From positions 1,432,662 through 1,496,661 of the forward strand of contig NW_015971542.1 in NCBI RefSeq assembly GCF_000182565.1: a stretch of DNA of 64,000 nt, written 5' to 3'. Shown piece after piece: positions 11,096 through 21,753 of this stretch. Numbering within the stretch: position 1 is the first letter of the stretch; each line of letters starts with the position of its first letter. The stretch comes from Spizellomyces punctatus DAOM BR117 (Eukaryota; Chytridiomycota; Chytridiomycetes; Spizellomycetales; Spizellomycetaceae). Position numbers and translations under genes: made by a program. The notes beneath the pieces are model-generated. The model did no database searches and was not told the origin of the DNA. It saw nothing but the letters and a program-made list of their open reading frames with translations.

Positions 11096-12202
11096 TCAGA
11101 CCGTTGCGCCAGTGATTGTACTCGCTTGGCCAGCTACAGATGATGATGCAACCATCGTGTCTCCTGCGACCAAACCATGCTTTGCAGAACCAGCCTTGTT
11201 ACTTGCCGGGGTTTGCGATCGTTTATCGAATCCGTTGATGACGTGCACTAGTGTGTAAAGATACACAAGTCCGAGTGCATAGTATACACGGATAGCATAT
11301 TGGCCGGCAATCATTGTTTCTTCTATCCGCTTTGCGACGATCGTGATGAGGGAGGCGAGGGCGAGCACAAGTGCGACTGATAGGGCGCCAACGAGAAATC
11401 TTCGAGCTTTGATTTGCTCGGGAGTTTGTTCCCTGCGGAGGTCCTTTTGAAGCCTTCGTACGAGTACCAATGTCCCTCCGTAAAGGAGGAAATCTGAGAG
11501 GATGATCCACAGAACAAGTATGGAAGACCCGAATCTACGCAAAAGGACAAGTGAGCCAGGTGAGCTTTCATACACAGGCCTAAAGTACCTACATGACGGA
11601 TGTTCCAAAAGGAAAAACCTTTGATATGGACATATTGTTGTACGTTTCTTCGGGTAGAAGGTCCACCACAATGTTCAATGCCCACGCCCATGCTCCTAGC
11701 ACGACCGTCAAACCCTGGAGGATTCGACACAATCGCACCGTGTACCATCTAGCAATATGCCGGAACGCTTTGAATCGTTCCAAGGAAAGTAAGGTGTACA
11801 GGGCACCAGCAAACATATTGAAACCGAGAGCAATGCCGCCACCGATATCACGTCCGCAACCTTTCGTCTCGCAAACCACATTCAGAATCCAGCTCAGGGT
11901 ACTCATTGCATCTGATATGCTAAGGGATAGTAAATCAGTTTTTGTACGCACCGCAGCAAGCGGACAAACACTCACCACAACAGTATCCAACAGAGCACGA
12001 GGAAAGCATTGAACGTCGTCCTCTTCTTCCACCATCTTTCAAAACATATGTGAGTGATGATATGTCAAGGTTTTCATCGACCGAGGCGTCCTGTCACCCG
12101 ATGGACCTACTTTGTGGCGGTAAAGACCGTTACCGCGACGGTAAAAACACACAGGCACGCATTCGCAGCAAGTTTCCCTGGATAGGTGCTTCGATCGCTC
12201 AT
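11096..12202 (-). CDS. Seven-helix membrane protein, unknown family
   Basis: Spliced minus-strand gene starting MSDRSTYPGKLAANACLCVF at 12200-12202. Seven apolar segments can be seen in order: LAANACLCVFTVAVTVFTA, FNAFLVLCWILLW, ALGFNMFAGALYTLLSL, LQGLTVVLGAWAWALNIVV, ILVLWIILSDFLLYGGTLVL, FLVGALSVALVLALASLITI and VYYALGLVYLYTLVHVI. A basic cytoplasm-like loop (RRLQKDLRREQTPEQIKARR) lies between five and six. The tail is Ser/Ala/Thr-rich and soluble. The layout resembles a receptor-type seven-helix protein, but no class signature (DRY, NPxxY, retinal lysine) is visible, so I leave it unnamed. Introns remove about 60-80 nt each. Confidence 0.68.
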
Positions 12203-13050
12203 TTCATAGTTTTGTAAAGCTTATTGCAAAAAAGAGCGCGAAAGAAGGGGTTTGGGTCGGGTGCATATATATTTATAAGGTTATGTTTGATTTGATCCCT
12301 TTGTCTGCTCGGTCAACACATCCCCCCAAATAGAACTAAACAGACGCAGTGCCACGCCGTGTCGAGTAAAGCTTTGACCTTTACCTACGGTTCATTCCTT
12401 GTTGCCCAAATTAGCCTTGGAGCCTTTCTGTGCTTCATTTCGCTTTTGAACCACTCGATCGAAGGGTGTGCGATGCACCAACGAACCGCAAGCAACAAAA
12501 GCAACTTTATTTCAATGTCGGACAAAAAGCATAATCTGATTTCATAAGCACTGTGACCAAAAATGGAAACAGGGCTTTTCTCGCCGCGGATTTAAAGTTA
12601 CGGATGTTTACCTTTGAGCTGAGGGTTTTGGTCCCAAAATTAGGCCATAGATTTTGTATTGATGCAAAAGTTATTGTAAATGGATGACACTCTGGAATAA
12701 GCAAATATCAGAAACTTTTATCATGCAGTCCCGTAGGTTAACGTAGTGGAGATGTAGTGACAATGGAGTCGAATGTTATATTCCAAAAAGCATGAAGGTG
12801 CGACACATTCCTTGAAGATGCGCTATCAACAATGGTTCTTCATATCCGCATCATCCATATCTTAGTGTAGTAGCTTTCCTTATTTTGCCAAGTACGAAAC
12901 AATGATCCTTGGAGTTGCTTGGGGGATTCCACTAATGGTTCCGTAAGCGATTAGTAAGCCAATCACGTTGTCGCGTTCGACGTGTCGCGATTCCGCGGGC
13001 AGGAGGTGTCCGTCTCCTTGAAATGCCCGTATATGCACATAGGAGTTAAG

Positions 13051-13130
13051 GGGGCCGAATAGTCCAGTTGGTTAAAGCGCAGACGTGCGACTCGACTGAC
13101 CGGCGTTCGACTCCCCGTGTGTGAATTGGT
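13051..13130 (+). pseudogene. tRNA-like remnant
   Basis: Contains a typical A-box-like run (AGTCCAGTTGGTTAAAGCG) and, 25 nt later, a B-box-like T-arm (GGCGTTCGACTCCCC) at normal tRNA spacing. The T stem has one mismatch, the D stem does not pair, and the flanks (GGGGCCG / TGTGTGA) form no acceptor stem. It therefore looks like a decayed tRNA or tRNA-derived element rather than a working gene. Confidence 0.35.
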
Positions 13131-14653
13131 TGGCTGGGACTGTAGTGTGCGTGGTGCGAGCAGCTACCTCCGTCTTCGGATTGGAGCTCTATGATTGTTC
13201 CTAAGGCGGGGGGGAGGGCAGTCATAGGGAGGGCCCCGGCGGGTGAAAGGGGGCTTGCGTTATGTTTTGATATCTTGAAAGTTTTGTAACTATCCATTAC
13301 GCCTTTGGCCATCTCGTCGAGTGTTGTTGAAAATATCTAATGTCTTTTGGGGCTATGCAGATGTCCTAGGCACACCAGTCTGTTTGATGCACGTAGTGGA
13401 GCAGCACTTTTGAATCTAAGATACAATATCTCACTTGGTGTAGTTCCTGATTGGAACTGCCGACTTCTGAACGGTTAAAACTAACCGTGAGTAGCTGCAC
13501 TCCGCGCTAACAGATCAAACATTATCATCATTAAAGTGAAGGCCAGAGAGCATCCAGGTGACGTTCGCTCATGCTGGAGGGTTGCCGCACCTGGAGTGCA
13601 TTTGACATGCCAGCGGGACAACCAAATGTGTGCGTGCCTTGTGAAAGTTCAAGAAACAGCCGCGATCTGTGGACGACGGCATCATATATTGGATCTAGTT
13701 TGAAGCATATTGACATCCCTTTAATAAATCACCATCGAATAGAATGGTTGGCCAAACTACATTGCATTACCGCAAAGCAATTGAAGCTACTCGAACTCTA
13801 GCGGGTTTGGAGTGAAACGAGGTGGTTCTAAACCCACAAAGAGCATTCCATGCTCATCAGTAAGCACATAAGGCTCTGACTGCTGAACGGAATGCTATCA
13901 CGATGGTCCGTATGCAGGGTTGACAGCTGCACGTGGATCTATCAATTGCACAGCAAATATGTCATCATTATTGTAGAGCGGGACAGAGCGGGAAGAAGTG
14001 AATGTATCCGTGGAAATCGGTCGATGTTCACTTGAGACGAACCATCGGTTGATTTATTCGTATCTACTATGTACGACACGTACTAATAGCGGGAACCTGA
14101 TCGATGGTGCCGGAAATGCAAGTGATTTCGGTTTGAGTGTTGCATGCACATGTTGGGGTCAAGGGATCTTTGTTGAAAGCCTTGGGGTCCCCTGGTTCTT
14201 GCTGAGCTAGACGCCGGAACCAATCGTTCCAGAGATATCTTTGTAGATCCCTGCCTGAACTTTGATGCGTTTTGCGTGTAATTACAAGTAGGACACTACC
14301 GACCATACAACAACCGATGAGTGTCTCTGATAGGCAGCGTGCGTTATGGGAGAGAGGCCATGCAGGCAAGGGGAAGACGACGACTTTATACATGTACGTA
14401 TAATTATATAGTGACGCTCTCAAGTCGTCCAAGATCGGAGGGTAGCACTGAGTAGCTGGTAATCCACCATCTGATCTTTTTTTGTCGACCGGAAGTCGTA
14501 GAATGGTAGGAGGACGAATCAGGATCCATTATATTGTGTAAGTATGGCTTTCCAGATGGGCTTGACGAAGTACGGATATCGTTCCCTGCTTGTGAGCTGG
14601 CGGTTTTCCCTAGCAGGTCCGTATACTCTTAGCATAGCAAATCACCCCTAACC

Positions 14654-14675
14654 GCCCACGTTGTCGAACGTGGGC
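14654..14675. repeat. Perfect 9-bp inverted repeat
   Basis: GCCCACGTT-GTCG-AACGTGGGC forms a perfect 9-bp stem with a 4-nt loop, about 145 bp upstream of the ATG of the secreted hydrolase. As duplex DNA it carries two CACGTT/AACGTG half-sites, so a dimeric transcription factor site is possible. Confidence 0.5.
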
Positions 14676-14756
14676 TTTTATCCGCTGGCATGTCTTCCCT
14701 CACATACCCAACAACCTTTGAGGTTAAAAAGGTGATGAGTATCAGAATGCCCTGTA

Positions 14757-14763
14757 TATAAAA
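14757..14763 (+). promoter_or_regulatory. TATA box of isochorismatase-like gene
   Basis: TATAAAA within TATATAAAA, 55 bp upstream of the ATG at 14818. Confidence 0.6.
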
Positions 14764-14817
14764 GCGTCCATCATCCCGAAGGCTATTGTGCACGCGACTT
14801 TGAAGACAATCAACGCA

Positions 14818-15705
14818 ATGAGATTCTTATCGACCTTGACCGTCTTGGCTCTTGTTGGTCTTGGGTTCACAAACGGTATGGAAATTGACAAACAATGTTG
14901 TACCCAGACCTCTCACGTAACCCCACACTAGCCAATGAATATACACGTCTCGATAAGAAGAATGCAGTGCTCCTTGTAGTCGATCATCAAGTTGGACTTT
15001 TCCAGCTTGTGAGGGACTACCCGCCGGATCAATTCAAAAACAGCATCCTTGCCCATGCGGCCATTGGAAAAGCTTTTCAGCTGCCGACTATTTTGACGAC
15101 GAGTGCCGAGCAAGGTGTGGCGCATCTCTGAAATACCTGGAGAGCATCGCAGCTAATATTATCAATCACAGGTCCAAACGGACCCCTGCCGAAGGAGATC
15201 ATCCAGATGCATCCCAATGCTGCGTACATCAAACGCAACGGCGAAGTCAATGCATGGGACAATGCTGACTTCCGAGCAGCCGTTGAAGCAACGGGAAAAA
15301 AGCATGTCATCCTGGCTGGAATTACCACAGACGTACGTGTCGCTGCTTGTTCTTATTTATGCACCCTTTTGATGGCCGCTTCATTGTCAGGTTTGCACCG
15401 CCTTTTTGGCCCTTTCCTTAAGGAGCGCTGGTTATGAAGTATGGGCCAATACGGATGCGTCGGGAACATTCGACCAACGCACAGCCGATGATGCAAACGA
15501 TCGCATGCGTGCTGCGGGTGTAACTACGGCGGGAATGTTCGCCATTGTCATGGATTTGATGCGAGACTGGAGAAACACTCCTGGAGCTGCCGAACTGTTG
15601 CCATTTTTTGACCGATACTTGACTGCGTATGGCTATTTAGCCCGTGGTCATGCGGCGGCGGTTACCAATGGAACACTCCAACCGTCGGAGAGTAATTTGC
15701 TGTAG
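14818..15705 (+). CDS. Secreted isochorismatase-family (YcaC-like) hydrolase
   Basis: Cysteine hydrolase of the isochorismatase-like superfamily. Exon 1 encodes a signal peptide, MRFLSTLTVLALVGLGFTNG. After a short intron the mature part begins NEYTRLDKKNAVLLVVDHQ. The catalytic triad expected of the family is visible: Asp in VVDHQ, Lys in NAAYIKRNGEV, and Cys in GITTDVCT; the Cys codon is created by splicing between 15331 and about 15390. The end is GHAAAVTNGTLQPSESNLL. YcaC relatives are normally cytosolic, so the signal peptide is unusual for the family. The substrate is unknown; the fold is certain, the secretion inferred from the leader. A TATA box lies 55 bp upstream. Confidence 0.88.
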
Positions 15706-16580
15706 TTCAGGGCACCGTGAGGGGATGGCAAGCTCTAGTTCCGTAGCATCCATCTTCACCCATAACATTGGCAGTGTACAATAACAATCCGTTACAGCCC
15801 CATTTTTATGATTGTGACAGCTACGAGGCGGCATGTCAATCTGAACTACAGAAAACGGCACTGAAAGGAGCATCCCAGTTTGCCCTCATTGCCGTGATTG
15901 CTGCAGCGAATGGAGTCGCGGTCGTAATCATCTAACCTTGCTCGAAAGGCTGGCCAACAGAATTTCCGTGTGTGTGTGTGTGTTTTGTGCGTTCTGTCGT
16001 TTATGAGATGAGTCTTTGGGGTTTGTATGCTTGTCATCTGTGAATAGCATAAGCAACCGGAAACCGTTCAAGTTCCATGAGGTCGGCGACTGGTTCCCGT
16101 CTTTTGCTCAATAAGCCCAGAATGAGCGACTGCCGCGTTCTCATTACATTGGGACAGGAGTCTTAAAAAAGCCCAAGTCAAAACTGCGAAAAAAAAACGC
16201 GCAACTCGAGAGCATTTCACCTCATCCGGGAAAAACAAACGCCATCTTTCAAACAGTTTAGCGTTCGCATGCACACCCACATGCTCGTGGGCATTGACAT
16301 CAAAGCTTTCTAGATAAAGATGGGGGGATGTGATTGAATGGTTTTTATACCTGATGCAGGCCTCAAGGGGTTCCGTCTTCAACAGTCATTTCGACACCAT
16401 TGTGCTGACGTAATGGCAACTCATGTGAGCAGAACACTCAAATGTGGCTTATTCACAATAAGCCAGAAACCCATCGATTAGTTTCGCGTCGTCCCTCACG
16501 TGACACGCTTCGGTGAGCACATCAGCAAATGAACGGAGAGTTTTTGGGGAACTACAGTTTTCGGCGTTGCCGTGCATCGA
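15706..16580. other. Intergenic 875 bp with a short GT microsatellite
   Basis: Holds a (GT)7-like tract at about 15968-15982, then A-rich sequence. The frames here are short and low in coding character. Nothing else supported. Confidence 0.55.
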
Positions 16581-17523
16581 ATGATGGGGAAACCGTTACC
16601 GGTCTTTTCGCCAACGCCTCGGCGTCGCGTATCACGGACTGCAGATCTCCTTGCCATCAGGTCCGCTCCTGGGGCACTACTGGGCCCCGCCAGGTCACTT
16701 CGATTGTCCCTTTCCCGAGTCGAATCTGCTTTACAGGAAGCGACAGCTAGCACTTCTAGCTTGGCCTTGTCGGACACTGCAAATGATCGTCCGCCAACGT
16801 ATGAAGACTCGGATGCTGATACGGATGTGGAGACTAACACCGCTGATGCGGTGGGAATTGAGTCGTCGCAGGGCCGAGTCAGGAGGAGGCCGGTGCTTGA
16901 TGCCCGGGCTGCCGCATGGTTGAGAGGCGAAAGTCTGTCAGATATCACCGTACGTCAAAACGGTGAATTGGACATGGAGGACAATGCTGCTCAAGGTGAA
17001 AGGGCACTGGCGGTTGCCATACCCCTTCGCGTGGGCCTTGAAGACGTCACTTTATCGTCTGGTGATGATCGTGCAAACGCGGATGATGACACCGAATCTC
17101 CTGTTGGCGGGCAGCTGGAGGCCCTTGGTGCGTAACATATTGTCAATGTTTTTACATATATCAACCCTTCCTGACGTTTTCACAACAGCCGATACGTTCC
17201 TCGCAGCGTCGAATTCCCTTCGCGCGAATGCGTCGGCATTTCGGAGCGCGGCACCGTTTGCGGGGCGACTCATTGGTGCTTCTTCGTCGAGTGGAGGAGG
17301 TGATTTGCTCCGAGAGAGGCTGCGGGAGGTTTCCGCAAGTCTTGGAAGGGTCGTCCAATGTTGTTCCCTTCAATGTGACGTGCTGAGTATGATCATGAGT
17401 AAGTAATTTACAAACATTTGGGTGGCAGCATCATTTTCTAACAGATGTGCAGACTCCATGCATGCAGAAGCGAATTCGTCACGCGGTCGCCGGCTTCGCG
17501 AGCACCAAGTGAATAGCTCGTAG
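16581..17523 (+). CDS. Unknown Ser/Asp-rich protein with a PPxY motif
   Basis: Three exons (16581-17127, 17189-17398, 17453-17523) separated by 61- and 54-nt GT-AG introns that keep the frame, giving about 275 residues. ATG-ATG at 16581 is the first Met in frame; the frame is open slightly further up through a GTG. The sequence is mostly low complexity and polar, with PPTYEDSDADTDVET (a PPxY motif of the kind bound by WW domains of Rsp5/Nedd4 ligases) and an amphipathic stretch LLRERLREVSASLGRVVQ. No signal peptide or membrane segment. Not recognised; the clean splicing supports a real gene. Confidence 0.6.
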
Positions 17524-17722
17524 ATGTACATAGCGGATTACTGCGATCGCCGACGACCGATAACTGCTAGCGATTCTCCTTCTTTTTTCTTGTTAATGTT
17601 TGGTTTTTTTGATGCGTCAGGCGCTTTTTTAAATGTATGTATAATTATTGGACTTTACGCAACGTACATACACCGCAGCAGACGAGTATCGTGGTCGTCA
17701 CATTAACTAAGTTGCCTCAAAT

Positions 17723-18271
17723 CTAATCTTTCTTCACCGACCCACCAACAACTTTTCCCCCTTTGATACCTTCAAGACCGGCAATTTTTACAGGCTCTGC
17801 TCCCAGGCTTCTAACCTGCTGCTCAAGTGCATTCCTTTCCTTCCTGTACCGTCCCATTCTCAACAATACCATCTGCAACTGGTAAAGGACGACAGCACAA
17901 AACAACGTAAAGCTCAGAATAAAAAAGTCACGTTGGACTCGATTGCGCTGAGAATATAGATTTTCCGCCGTGTACAAGTCCACCGGTTTTCGCGAGTACA
18001 AGCGATTCAGACGGCGAACCGTGTCAAGGAGGAGGAAAGCAACAAAACCGCATACTGTCACACAGACTGTACGTGTTGTCTTTAGACTAGCTCGATTGAA
18101 ATTGGTTTGACGTTAGACGATAAAGCAACAAGGAGACATATTCCAGTCGACTTACACTGGGGAAGTTACCAATAGCTCCACGAGGGTTCGTCTAAACTTT
18201 ATTTGAAAGGGAAGCGACAAGAGTATAATAGCTGCTCCTTCAGCAAATAGGAGGTATGTGACCAGCGACAT
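17723..18271 (-). CDS. BAP29/BAP31-family ER membrane protein (Yet-like)
   Basis: Polytopic ER protein involved in cargo sorting and ER-associated quality control. MSLVTYLLFAEGAAIILLSL forms the first membrane segment, followed by the family signature FQIKFRRTLVELL. After an intron at about 18085-18153 come VCVTVCGFVAFLLLDTVRRL, then a YSRKPVDLYTAENLYSQRN loop and the third membrane segment FFILSFTLFCAVVLYQLQMV. The C-terminal coiled coil is short (RYRKERNALEQQVRSLGAE), so the protein (about 160 residues) resembles yeast Yet1/Yet3 more than mammalian BAP31. It ends VKKD, close to but not a strict KKxx retrieval signal. Start is the first ATG; it lies head-to-head with the next gene, 280 bp away. 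Confidence 0.87.
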
Positions 18272-18551
18272 GAGTGGGGTCCCAGAATTGGAGTCCCCCC
18301 AAAAGAGTTGATCAAAGAAAGACATGAAGGTAGATTGACTGGATCGTACAAAGTGATGAGATGCAGAGTAGGCAGAAAATGTCGAAAAATGGCAGCCAAG
18401 GAAGAGCCGGCATTTATCCAAGCTGTATGCAAAGGTTACGTCATGACTTTCCATTGAAGCTACTAAGCCACAGGCATTTCGGACCAACGCATGTCCGAAT
18501 GATGGCCGGCCAAAGGCCCAGCGTGGGATCTTCGCGCCAGATGGGGAAAGC

Positions 18552-20412
18552 ATGGAGGGGATCCCTACCTGCAGCATCTGTTTGGAAGAGCTAGGTACCA
18601 TCCCCGAAGTGCCCCTGGAAGAGGAATGTCCGTCCACTGTCGCCGGTTTGAAAGGATGTGCGTTTCTACTGGAGCTCTGCCAAACGCATAAGACCTAACG
18701 GTTAGCTTGTAATTGCAGGTGGACACTTGTTCCATTCAGGCTGGTAATACCTTAATAGAGCATCGTACGGTCATATATGATACAAATTGACCATCTTTCA
18801 GTATCCTCCTGAACCTCCGCATTCACAACACATGTCCAAATTGTCGACACCCCGTCAAAGGCCCAGCGAGAGGACGTTGCTCGATTTTCTTCGTTCCAAA
18901 AATTTCATACGAAGAGCCGATTGGGGTGATAGATGGAAGGTCCGTTGACGTGTCAAAAGAAGCCAATGGACAGGTGGGGATTCGTAGTAAGATTGGACCG
19001 CTCCAGTCTGGGCATGATACTAAACTAATCGCCAGACCAGCACAATAGAACACGTCCTGGAAAAGTGTCGCGTCCTCTCTACCCGTCTTTGCGAATCTGA
19101 AAGGCTGCTCAACGAAAGTAAGAAGGAGGTTCAGCTCCTTAACAAGGCAAAGGACGATGCGGAAGCGCATGCAGAACAGCTTCAGGAAACAATCAAACTC
19201 CGAGATAGAGCGCTGCAGAGGGAGCGAAAACATATGGAGGAGTGCGATCGACAAACACGTCAGGAAGCAGATATCAAGATACAGGAGATCAAGCGACAAT
19301 GCGATAGTAGAGTTGACGAAATATCAGCATACTGCAGAACATTGGAGAGCAACTTGCGAAGAGCGGAACTAATTGCATTGTAAGGTGTTTGCACAATATG
19401 GACGAGTCTTCAATGCGGAGAACAACAAGGATTGAGCTAAGCTCACCATTAGACCACACACGTCCGATGACTTTACGCCGGCGTTCACTCAAGCTATTGA
19501 GCATCTGACAGAAATGAGTGATTTTAAGCTAGCGTTATATTCCTATCATCGGTGTGTTTCATGATTTCTTTCAAGCTTTGAGTGCTCGATGGTCGTCAGT
19601 TTCTGAAAGATCCGTTTAGGAAGTTGGAAACATGTAAGAAAAGCCTGCAACAATGGAAGGATCGCGCCACAAGCCTATTGAAAAGTAGTAAGGAGAGAAA
19701 GTCAGAGCTTGCGGCTGCTCGGGAAATGGTAATATTACCTTGTTTACGTGCATTTTGTGCTACTAATGAGAATCTTTCTTCGCTGCACAGCTGCAGGACA
19801 AGACTGCACAACTGGCTCGCCTTCAAGAAACTCATGATATGGTCCAGAAGGATATACGAAGCCGGGAGCAGGAGCTAGAAAACAAAATTGTGGAACTGGG
19901 GAACATGAAGACACGATATCTTGCCGCGCAGGAAGAAATCATCATATTAAAGGGGCAGCTTGTTGAATGGAACCGACAAGAAATTGCTGTTAATGACTTT
20001 ACACCATCGACGCATGGATCATCCGTGAAAGGGTCGTGGGATAAAGTGGGCGCTGCGTTTATGCAACGTTCGGATGCAACTGGAAAAAAAAGGACGACTA
20101 CAGAAGTGCGCGATACCAACCCCTTTGCTGCAATTGCTGTTGCAGAGACCTCGACCATAAAGGCGCGGGGCAAACGGCCGAGTGATCATTGCAGGGTACG
20201 TATGATGTACGCGCGGGACATACGTGAGTTAATAACATACTATCATTCGCACCTAGGATATGCAGATGGAAGATGGCAACAAGCGACAGCCGTCCGATCC
20301 GCCTGCTCCCAACGATGACAGGGCTGAGCCTGCGCTTACCAAGAAACGGAAGACTGTCAAGCAGGAGCAGCAATCGTTTATGAAGCAGTTCTTTAAGGGA
20401 ACCGTTACGTAG
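18552..20412 (+). CDS. TRAIP-like RING E3 ubiquitin ligase with coiled coil and PIP box
   Basis: The RING is assembled from three exons. Exon 1 gives MEGIPTCSICLEELG. A 25-nt mini-exon (18719-18743) gives CGHLFHSGC. Exon 3 (from 18802) gives NTCPNCRHPVKG. Together they make a standard C3HC4 RING. A long helical region follows (LEKCRVLSTRLCESERLLNE.., LQERERKHMEECD-like heptads, QKDIRSREQELENKIVELGN). The C-terminus is basic (KKRKTVKQEQ) then QSFMKQFF, a canonical PCNA-binding PIP box, ending KGTVT. RING + coiled coil + terminal PIP box is the layout of TRAIP/NOPO, which ubiquitylates the replicative helicase during replisome disassembly and repair. Introns are 58-70 nt. Orthology is inferred from architecture. 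Confidence 0.85.
18719..18743 (+). other. 25-nt mini-exon carrying RING zinc ligands
   Basis: Flanked by introns 18658-18718 (GT-AG, 61 nt) and 18744-18801 (58 nt). It codes for GHLFHSG plus parts of two cysteine codons completed across the junctions. Both flanking frames are wrong without it. Confidence 0.75.
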
Positions 20413-20479
20413 ATGCTATCAATGCAATCTCATGGATTAGGACCAACGGTGGAAACAAAGGATTCTTAAAAGTGGAATT

Positions 20480-21753
20480 TTATTCGGAAACTCGGAGCAG
20501 CCAATGATTCTGGTCCAATTCAAGCCTTGTCCCGTAATCCTTGTACGTGTGACATGCCACCTCCCACTCAACTCCAAAGTCCGTTCTGGGTAGATTACAG
20601 ATTATCGGTCATTTCGTGAAATTGGCCAGTTCAGTGCACATAGAAATGCGTACCTGAGGCCATACTTTTTGTCGGACGACAAATAATTTCCAGTATTGCA
20701 GTGTTTGATTAATACTGGGGTATTAGGCTGGGACGTTGTCCATTAGTATGCTAAATTGGCGGGAAGCAAGGAAGCCTTTGCCTTCGAACTTACCGCAACG
20801 TCTTGTCCCTCCATTTCCAGGCGAAAGTTTGGATCGGGGTAGTCGAATTGCCTGTAGTCCAGTAACGAGTTATTTTACATACGATGATCGAGCTACAAAG
20901 ACACAGAGAGGCCCAAACGTACCAGACGGAACGATAATCTCTGTTGAACGTTAGGTAGACTGCCTGGTCTTTTGACAATTTGGCATAATTGAGGAAAGAC
21001 TTTGGCTCGGACGTTAGGTACATCTGTAAAGCACATGCTATTAGGGAGACGCAACGCACACCACAAGTATCTTACGCTACCGGAGCATCGACCAGATCGC
21101 TGGTCACAACAATATAAAACCTTTCGCCAAACCGCGGCACAGACTCTTCAGTATTGCCATCCTCGTCCAATCTAACGAGCTGAAAACAGCTCCGCGCTGT
21201 AGGGCTTGTTTCAGTTGCACAAGTTGTCAATGCCAGTATGGTGCTTGGTGCTATATTGTCGGGGAAGCTGTCGGGGATGTCCGCGGATAGATGAGATTGG
21301 GTATGGCCATTCTACCGCATCTGGTGAGTTTGTAGTAGCGGCGTTGCTTCATTGCTCTCCTACCTTTAGCATGATGTTAGCATCGTAAACCAATTTGGGA
21401 GAGAGAATTTGCTAAATGAAACTATCGATTAAACATCATTCATCTCTTGGAACAGTATTAGATGGAGAGAATTGTCACCTCCTTTCGAGCTGTCTTCGCT
21501 CTGCGCTCACCCTTCTTAACATTCGCCATTCCCTTTTCATAATTGGTCAAAAATTCTCTCATTTTTTCCTATTGAATTTCAATTCAAACTGGTTTAAAGC
21601 CAACTCCATTGATACCGCTTGCGACATTCTTACCTCTCGCAACACAGACTCTTCAGTCCAGTTACCAGTCCTATGAGGGACGGTGTGGGGCAACTTTTCC
21701 AGAAGGTCGGCGGCATGCAGTCTTATCTCAACGGTCTCCGCAGTTTCCAGCAT
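20480..21753 (-). CDS. CFAP161: Cilia- and flagella-associated protein 161 (CFAP161)
   Basis: Axonemal microtubule-associated protein. Six or more exons can be stitched: HRTGNWTEESVLRE, KMREFLTNYEKGMANVKKGE, VYDANIMLK, IAPSTILALTTCATETSPTA, RLDEDGNTEESVPRFGERFY, YLTSEPKSFLNYAKLSKDQA, FDYPDPNFRLEMEGQDVA, PNTPVLIKHCNTGNYLSSDK, and the end GVEWEVACHTYKDYG..NHWLLRVSE. Order and motifs (G-NW-E near the start; EGxxV, xILIxHCxTxxxL, HTY, NHWxL at the end) match the animal CFAP161 family. Stop TAA at 20480-20482; the ATG at 21751-21753 is the best start. In animals it lies inside the doublet microtubules, so a role in the zoospore flagellum is inferred. Confidence 0.88.

Larger units (their letters stand above)
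12203..14817. other. Gene-poor 2.6 kb stretch
   Basis: No frame longer than about 120 codons, none with recognisable protein content, and no convincing splice structure. Contents worth naming are a tRNA-like remnant at 13051-13130, a perfect hairpin at 14654-14675 and the TATA box of the following gene. The left edge must contain the promoter of the seven-helix protein. The rest shows nothing I can support. Confidence 0.6.
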
